Shown: positions 6,046 to 9,904 of the stretch, in pieces
Layout of the letters: every line of letters begins with the position of its first letter
How positions within the stretch are numbered: the first letter of the stretch is position 1
Made by a program: the position numbers and the translations under genes
Assembly (NCBI GenBank): GCA_025450375.1
Contig: JANWHO010000142.1
Coordinates: 1 to 9,904 of the forward strand
Direction: 5' to 3'
Source: Chloroflexota bacterium
GTDB lineage: Bacteria; Chloroflexota; UBA5177; JANWHV01
DNA length: 9,904 nt
Notes under the pieces: generated by a model
What the model was told of the DNA's origin: nothing
The model's database searches: none
What the model saw: the letters and a program-made list of their open reading frames with translations, nothing else

Positions 6046-7077
6046 TCACGCCGCCGGCGCGGCCGCTGGTCGCACCCGATCTTCTCTGCCATAGGCGCGC
6101 GCCGCCAGGTGGGCCGGGCGCTCGACTACGCGGTACAACAAATATGATCCTACCAGCAGCGCGACCAGTTCCACCAGCAAACGTGGTGACTCACTCAGAC
6201 TCGGATTGAACAGGTGTCCCACGTATATGGCGATCGGCGCGTGAAAGAGATACAGGGAATAGCTCCAGCTTCCACACCACTCCAGCCACTTCCATGGCCG
6301 GCGGACGCTATAGTACGCAATCTCGGTGCCCAGCCAGAAATAGATCAGGATACCCAGGGCGGGCTCCGACCAGTAGTAGCCGATTCCCTGGTGGAATCGG
6401 AGGGTGGTTATGGAAAAGGACGCCAGTACGATACCGCAGCGGAAGAGCCATTGGACTTTCCACCCATGGGCCCGGAAACCGGCGTGCTTTTCGGCCAGAA
6501 AGCAGCCCAGGAGCCAGCAGGGGAGGCCGAGAATCCAGGTCAGGCCCGCTCCCAGGGAAGGGAAGTCTCCGTCATAGAGGCCCCCCATGCGCGAGGCGAC
6601 CACCGCGTACGCCAGAAGGAAAGATCCGCCGATCAGCAGCGGCCAGCCAAAACGTCGCTTGAGGCCGATCAGGAGCGGATAGATCGAGTAATAGATTATT
6701 TCGCATAGGACGCTCCACAGCACCGAATCCTGCAAACTGTGGAAGCCGCTTTGATAGAGGAAGATCCCTGCCACCACCGCCGGCACGCCGACTCGGATGT
6801 AGCGGCGCACGATGAACTGGCGGAAGTTCAGCTTCTTCGCATTCCGGTACGGATAGTGAATGCAGAATCCCGAGATAACGAAGAAGACGATGACCGCGTT
6901 TGGCCCGTTGGGGATAGGGATGCCCTGGTTGACCGCGACCGTCACCCAATAGACCAGGCCGCTCGGCCCGTGGAGGTGATCCAAGATCAGATAGCCAGAG
7001 AGGCGCAGATGCCCCTGTACCACGCACAACGCGCAGAGGAAACGCAGGGCATCAAGCCCAAGAATGCGACGACCCAC
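6046..7077 (-). CDS. Membrane acyltransferase, family 3 (OafA/NodX-like)
   Basis: A protein of about 343 residues of the acyltransferase 3 family, polytopic inner-membrane enzymes that transfer acetyl or other acyl groups to sugars, peptidoglycan, lipids or antibiotics. Motifs (counted from the codon before the chosen start) include LDALRFLCALCVVQGH (9-24, with the Arg13 and His24 of the family), FFVISGF (66-72), RRYIRVGVP (92-100), WSVLCEIIYY (122-131), YSLYLFH (274-280) and VVERP (318-322). About ten hydrophobic segments are visible, and the C-terminus is Ala/Pro/Arg-rich and probably cytosolic. Start choice is uncertain: GTG 7077 sits five bases after AAGGGG (7081-7090 region), while TTG 7080 directly abuts it. 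It converges with the DppB-type gene and is downstream of the unknown 266-aa gene with a 120-base gap. The acceptor cannot be predicted. Confidence 0.9.
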   Translation of the reverse strand: MGRRILGLDALRFLCALCVVQGHLRLSGYLILDHLHGPSGLVYWVTVAVNQGIPIPNGPNAVIVFFVISGFCIHYPYRNAKKLNFRQFIVRRYIRVGVPAVVAGIFLYQSGFHSLQDSVLWSVLCEIIYYSIYPLLIGLKRRFGWPLLIGGSFLLAYAVVASRMGGLYDGDFPSLGAGLTWILGLPCWLLGCFLAEKHAGFRAHGWKVQWLFRCGIVLASFSITTLRFHQGIGYYWSEPALGILIYFWLGTEIAYYSVRRPWKWLEWCGSWSYSLYLFHAPIAIYVGHLFNPSLSESPRLLVELVALLVGSYLLYRVVERPAHLAARAYGREDRVRPAAAPAA

Positions 7078-7091
7078 CAACTCCCCTTCCA

Positions 7092-7139
7092 GGCTGGGCA
7101 GCCAGCCATTGCAAGGTAAAGTTAAGTGTACCGTACGGT
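7092..7139 (-). promoter_or_regulatory. Candidate promoter, operator and leader hairpin of the acyltransferase gene
   Basis: On the minus strand a -10-like TACACT (7125-7130) is overlapped at its edge by a perfect 10-bp palindrome ACCGTACGGT (7130-7139), a layout typical of a repressor operator. No clear -35 is present. Downstream, GGCTGG/CCAGCC arms (7092-7097 with 7102-7107) form a hairpin with a four-base loop directly before the ribosome site GGAAGGGGAG. The elements are short and the calls tentative; they suggest the acyltransferase can be transcribed on its own. Confidence 0.27.
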
Positions 7140-7200
7140 TCGGTTACGTTCTTCTCCGGAATGACGGTGGTGCATGGCGGCGAGGTGGCTGGAAGGTGTA

Positions 7201-8001
7201 CTAGCCAGTCACCTCGACCAGGTGGACCGAATTGAAACACCAGCGCAGCCAGAGGGTTGATTCAATGTCCCAGTACGGGGCGGCGACAATTCCTCGCTCG
7301 GCCGGGAAGTAGAGTCCCTGGGACGCGGTGATGGCGCGCAAGGTCATATGCACCGCGTCCCAGTCGCGTGCGGCGGCGCTCCAGTCCGGGTACAGCAACT
7401 GACCATCCTGTATTGGGTACGATCGCACAAAATCCACCCAATCCGCGGCGGTCGTGATCTCGCGGATCCTAATCTCGCGACGAGGTTGCACTGCCCAGGT
7501 ATGCCAGGGCAAGGGAGACAAGGTGGAGCCCCAATTGAGATCAAGGTAGAGGCGCCACATACCGTGAATGGCGAACCCACCGGTCGCGGTGAAAAGCCCA
7601 AGCCCAAATGGCTTGGTGCTTGGTCCGGCCGTCGCTCTGTTGGCCGCGGTGATAAAGCTGGATTCGCTTAGGGTTCGATCCCCAGGCGGCACATGGCTTG
7701 GCTTGCCGGTGGCGATCCAGTATTGAGTGTCGAGGCGGAGTGGGCCGGTGACGATTTCCGGCGCCGCGGCCTTCAGACGGGCCAGGAGCCGGCAACCCCC
7801 GACGAGCGCGTCCGCCTCCGACGCCGTGACCAACGGCATGCGGTGGGTGTCTCGGATCGGGCCGGTGCTGGTTACCTGTTCCATGACCACGATGCAGCGG
7901 ACAAGGTCTGGGTCGGCGTCAGTGGCAAGATGAGGGTAGCCCAACGTGCCGTCAAGGTCGGCTATTCTGCGCGCGAGATATGGGAGTCCGTCCATCCCCA
8001 T
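7201..8001 (-). CDS. Conserved-looking protein of unknown function, Trp-rich C-terminal half
   Basis: I do not recognise this 266-residue protein. It has no signal peptide, no membrane segment and no familiar catalytic motif, so it is probably cytoplasmic. The first 90 residues look like an alpha/beta fold (VRCIVVMEQVTSTGPI at 34-49; SEADALVGGCRLLARLKAAA at 61-80). The C-terminal half holds 10 of the 11 Trp residues, in patterns such as DLNWGSTLSPLPWHTW (154-169), YPDWSAAARDWDAVHMT (204-220) and YWDIESTLWLRWCF (243-256), suggesting a compact conserved domain, possibly binding carbohydrate or an aromatic ligand. Start ATG 8001 has an in-frame TAG six bases upstream (one GCT codon between) and no good ribosome site; ATG 7995 is the alternative. 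It follows the CheC-like gene by 43 bases on the same strand and may be translated by coupling. Confidence 0.75.
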   Translation of the reverse strand: MGMDGLPYLARRIADLDGTLGYPHLATDADPDLVRCIVVMEQVTSTGPIRDTHRMPLVTASEADALVGGCRLLARLKAAAPEIVTGPLRLDTQYWIATGKPSHVPPGDRTLSESSFITAANRATAGPSTKPFGLGLFTATGGFAIHGMWRLYLDLNWGSTLSPLPWHTWAVQPRREIRIREITTAADWVDFVRSYPIQDGQLLYPDWSAAARDWDAVHMTLRAITASQGLYFPAERGIVAAPYWDIESTLWLRWCFNSVHLVEVTG

Positions 8002-8044
8002 AGCCTAACGGAACGGCTGAGGTTTCGCGAACCGCGCCAAGAGC

Positions 8045-8698
8045 TTACCAGGCAACGCCTCGGCGCGAGCCGGCGCGCAGCGAGAGAACCTCCTCCAACC
8101 GCATACATGAAGCCAGGGACGGAAGAACGATCAGCGTACCCTCAAGAGGATCGCCATCCACGATCAGGCTCGATTCCACCAGGATGCCATAGGACTGTTC
8201 CTGTGCTACCTCAACCACGACGGACTGGAGTACCGCCCCCCACATGTCATGGACGACGCAGGGCGGGGTGGGGAAGACGGTGAGCCCGGCCTCGTTCGCG
8301 ACCGCGTTGAGAAAGGCGGACGCGATGATATTCCCGAGCTCTCCCACCATCGAATCGGCCAGAAACAGCAGTTCGGGCGTGTCGAGATCGGTGTCGTACA
8401 TCAGGAGGATACGGGAGAGGCGCCCGGCCGCCTCTGGAGTCATGCTCAACACCACATGGCCATCGATCCCGCCAGAGAATGCGAGATAGACTGCCGTGAC
8501 CGGGGTTTCCGGCCCATCCGCGTGACAGAGTGGCAACTCCTCCAGACGAACGTAGGCCACATTTGAGCCACGAAAGATAATATCCCGCTCCACCAGTTCG
8601 GCCAGTTGGCCGCCGGCATGGGCCAGGGCGTCCAGAAACACGGTCGCCAAGGAGGCATTGATTACGGGAATCGCCTCTCGCACGGATCCTGCCATCAT
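8045..8698 (-). CDS. CheC-like chemotaxis phosphatase family protein
   Basis: A 217-residue protein resembling the CheC/CheX/FliY phosphatases, which remove the phosphate from CheY-P. The active-site pattern [DS]-x3-E-x2-N-x22-P is present exactly once: Ser116, Glu120, Asn123, Pro146 (DSMVGELGNIIASAF at 115-129, PPCVVHDMWGAVL at 145-157). Classical CheC has two such helices; the first, near residues 10-30 (PVINASLATVFLDALAHAG), lacks the Glu/Asn pair, so only one site should work. GHVVLSMTPEAAGRLSRIL (80-98) is typical family filler. ATG 8698 is chosen because AAGGAG lies six bases upstream (8705-8710); a longer frame to 8776 lacks such a site. No membrane segments. It heads a minus-strand unit with the unknown 266-aa gene and is divergent from the HDOD gene. 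No cheA, cheY or cheW is visible here. Confidence 0.82.
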   Translation of the reverse strand: MMAGSVREAIPVINASLATVFLDALAHAGGQLAELVERDIIFRGSNVAYVRLEELPLCHADGPETPVTAVYLAFSGGIDGHVVLSMTPEAAGRLSRILLMYDTDLDTPELLFLADSMVGELGNIIASAFLNAVANEAGLTVFPTPPCVVHDMWGAVLQSVVVEVAQEQSYGILVESSLIVDGDPLEGTLIVLPSLASCMRLEEVLSLRAGSRRGVAW

Positions 8699-8845
8699 CG
8701 ATTTCTCCTTGAGGCCGCTGTGGATAGGTCTGTTACACACTACATCGGCACGGGGAACAAAATCACCAGTCCTCACGGCTCTATTATCCGAGGTTTGTGC
8801 CGACTGATAGCCTATGATCCATCCGAGAAGCTCCGGAGTGCCGCT

Positions 8846-9703
8846 ATGACGTTGCCCGCAGTCACTGGAAGTTCCGCGCCGGTCGCGTCGATTCAGATCA
8901 CCAAGAGGATGTTGCAGACCCTTGCGCCTCTCCCGGCCACCGCCGTGCGGATGTTGGCCATGCTTCAGGATCCCAATGCTTCCCCGCGGCGAATCGCCGA
9001 AGCGGCAAGCCAGGACGTTGGGATTTCCGCCGCGATTTTACGGATGGCCAACTCGCCCGTCCTGGGAATGCGTGGGCGCGTCGGGAGCATTGGCGAGGCT
9101 CTTACCCTGATTGGCACCGAGCAGGCCCGATTGATCGTGCTGTCTTGCGGGGTGGCCCAGGCGGGGCGGAAGGAACTGCGGTTATACGGTCTGCAGGCAG
9201 GGGCCTTCCAGCGCCACAGTGAGTTGGTCGCCACCCTTACCATGGGGATCGCGCGGCAGCGAAAATACGCGGCGGACGGAGTCGCCTACAGCACCGGCCT
9301 GTTGCATGACATCGGCAAAGTGATCCTCAATGGGATGGCCCTCCAGGAGGGCCTTGAGGATCCGAAGTATGAGCGATTTTCGCTGGCCCTTCGGGGGCCG
9401 GAGCCCGACGTCCCATTTTTGGAGCGAGCGTGCTTTGGCGCCGACCATCTGAGCGCCGGGCGCGACGCGGCGGTACATTGGGCTCTTCCACCGGAGATTG
9501 ACGAGGCTATAGTGCGGCATCACGATCCAATGGATGGCAGTGAGCAGGGCCTACCGGCTTTCCTGTACCTCGCGAACGCCGTCGCGGGAGCGGCTGATCC
9601 CATGTATCCGCGGTCACGTCGGGCACCGCTGCCGGAGCAGCCGGTCGTGCCCATTGAGCCGCTGATCGCCATGGCCGTTGAGCTGGTGAGGGGGAAGCGC
9701 TAG
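8846..9703 (+). CDS. HDOD-domain signalling protein
   Basis: A 285-residue, single-domain HDOD protein. HDOD is a variant of the HD phosphohydrolase fold found in bacterial regulators. The N-terminal helices carry LAPLPATAVRMLAMLQDPNA (26-45) and EAASQDVGISAAILRMANSP (52-71), the hallmark HDOD pattern. GLLHDIGKVIL (151-161), CFGADHLSAG (196-205), WALPPEIDEAIVRHH (212-226) and LANAVAGAADP (242-252) follow. Histidines 124, 154, 201, 225 and 226 and aspartates 155 and 251 sit where HD-fold metal ligands would be, so the protein may keep a metal site. ATG 8846 has GGAG (8835-8838) seven bases upstream; the longer in-frame extension runs back over the CheC-like gene and is unlikely. No membrane segment, no GGDEF, EAL or receiver domain is attached. 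Divergent from cheC-like gene with a 147-base shared promoter region. Confidence 0.9.
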   Translation: MTLPAVTGSSAPVASIQITKRMLQTLAPLPATAVRMLAMLQDPNASPRRIAEAASQDVGISAAILRMANSPVLGMRGRVGSIGEALTLIGTEQARLIVLSCGVAQAGRKELRLYGLQAGAFQRHSELVATLTMGIARQRKYAADGVAYSTGLLHDIGKVILNGMALQEGLEDPKYERFSLALRGPEPDVPFLERACFGADHLSAGRDAAVHWALPPEIDEAIVRHHDPMDGSEQGLPAFLYLANAVAGAADPMYPRSRRAPLPEQPVVPIEPLIAMAVELVRGKR

Positions 9704-9797
9704 AATCAATCACCAGACTTGGGATTCGCGCCCGGGCCTCCAACTCTGGTCGGATGGAAGGTACGACGACTGCGGTTGGCTGTGAGGCGGCGAGAGG

Positions 9798-9904
9798 TTA
9801 TCCAACCACATGCGGGCCCTGGACTCCCAGGGGACTGGCCGGCCGCGGGTGATCGCCGTGTTTGATCCGCATGGCAAGCATCTCGCCCAGGGTGATGATC
9901 CCCA
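9798..9904 (-). CDS. Possible 3' end of an unidentified minus-strand gene (partial)
   Basis: A minus-strand frame enters from the right edge and stops at TAA 9798-9800. The last residues read GIITLGEMLAMRIKHGDHPR then PASPLGVQGPHVVG. Third codon positions are mostly G/C and the residue mix is protein-like, with a possible helix followed by a Pro/Gly-rich tail. A + strand frame from ATG 9810 to the edge (ending …VIAVFDPHGKHLAQGDDP) is also open and has a similar composition, so the strand is not certain. I recognise no family. If real it converges on the HDOD gene with 94 bases between the stops. Confidence 0.38.
   Translation of the reverse strand, partial: GIITLGEMLAMRIKHGDHPRPASPLGVQGPHVVG

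Noticed and set aside
5988..6060. GC-rich palindromic bits between the convergent DppB-type and acyltransferase genes as a bidirectional terminator
   Set aside because: No stem longer than about six pairs and no T- or A-run on either side.
4995..6092. 365-codon open frame on the minus strand over the DppB-type gene
   Set aside because: It is antisense to a clearly assigned permease; its protein is rich in Gln, Arg, His and Asp with no known motif, as expected of an antisense shadow in GC-rich DNA.
5222..6094. 290-codon + strand open frame overlapping the DppB-type gene
   Set aside because: It is a different frame of the same permease, with Pro/Gly/Arg-rich low-complexity content.
8745..8803. 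TCGGCAC/GTGCCGA inverted pair in the CheC/HDOD promoter region
   Set aside because: Seven bases with 45 bases between them is within chance for GC-rich DNA; no further symmetry.
8606..8845. Upstream extension of the HDOD protein
   Set aside because: It would overlap the divergent CheC-like gene and its ribosome site; a good Shine-Dalgarno site and HDOD-typical start support ATG 8846.
9711..9751. Hairpin after the HDOD gene (ACCAGA/TCTGGT) as terminator
   Set aside because: Only six pairs with a 27-base loop and no T-run.

Overview
The window is GC-rich bacterial DNA with short intergenic gaps, ATG/GTG starts and clear Shine-Dalgarno sites. I see no phage, IS, CRISPR, tRNA or rRNA. Two long palindromic repeats of types I associate with Chloroflexota-like genomes, plus the HpaI-type aldolase and peptide-type ABC importer, suggest a Chloroflexota (Thermomicrobia-like) bacterium. 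That assignment is a weak inference from style, not from a marker gene.

Left part (1-1900). The 3' end of an unidentified + strand gene (3-179) converges on two minus-strand genes: a NodB-type polysaccharide deacetylase family protein (220-933) and, upstream of it, an HpcH/HpaI-type 2-oxo-acid aldolase (1070-1900). A perfect 26-bp inverted repeat lies between these two genes.

Divergent spacer (1901-2438). This is the only long gap without an intact gene. It holds a hairpin-rich aldolase leader ending in a terminator-like stem and T-run, a second long palindromic repeat, a 20-codon coding remnant cut at that repeat, an extended -10 promoter candidate, and two tandem hairpins in front of the next gene.

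Importer operon (2439-5987). A family 5 (DppA/OppA-like) solute-binding protein is followed, after an intercistronic hairpin, by a DppC-type and then a DppB-type permease. No ATPase gene follows, so the transporter must borrow ATPase subunits encoded elsewhere. The divergent aldolase could act on an imported compound, but the substrate cannot be read from sequence.

Right part (6046-9904). The importer converges on a minus-strand membrane acyltransferase (family 3). Upstream of that, also on the minus strand, are an unrecognised Trp-rich 266-aa protein and a CheC-like phosphatase. The CheC-like gene is divergent from an HDOD-domain protein on the + strand, a pair that looks like a small signalling module. 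A weak partial minus-strand reading frame runs off the right edge. I found no obvious large new system. The best leads are the structured aldolase leader, the repeat-truncated remnant, the deacetylase lacking a metal-ligand histidine, and the unknown gene next to the CheC/HDOD pair.
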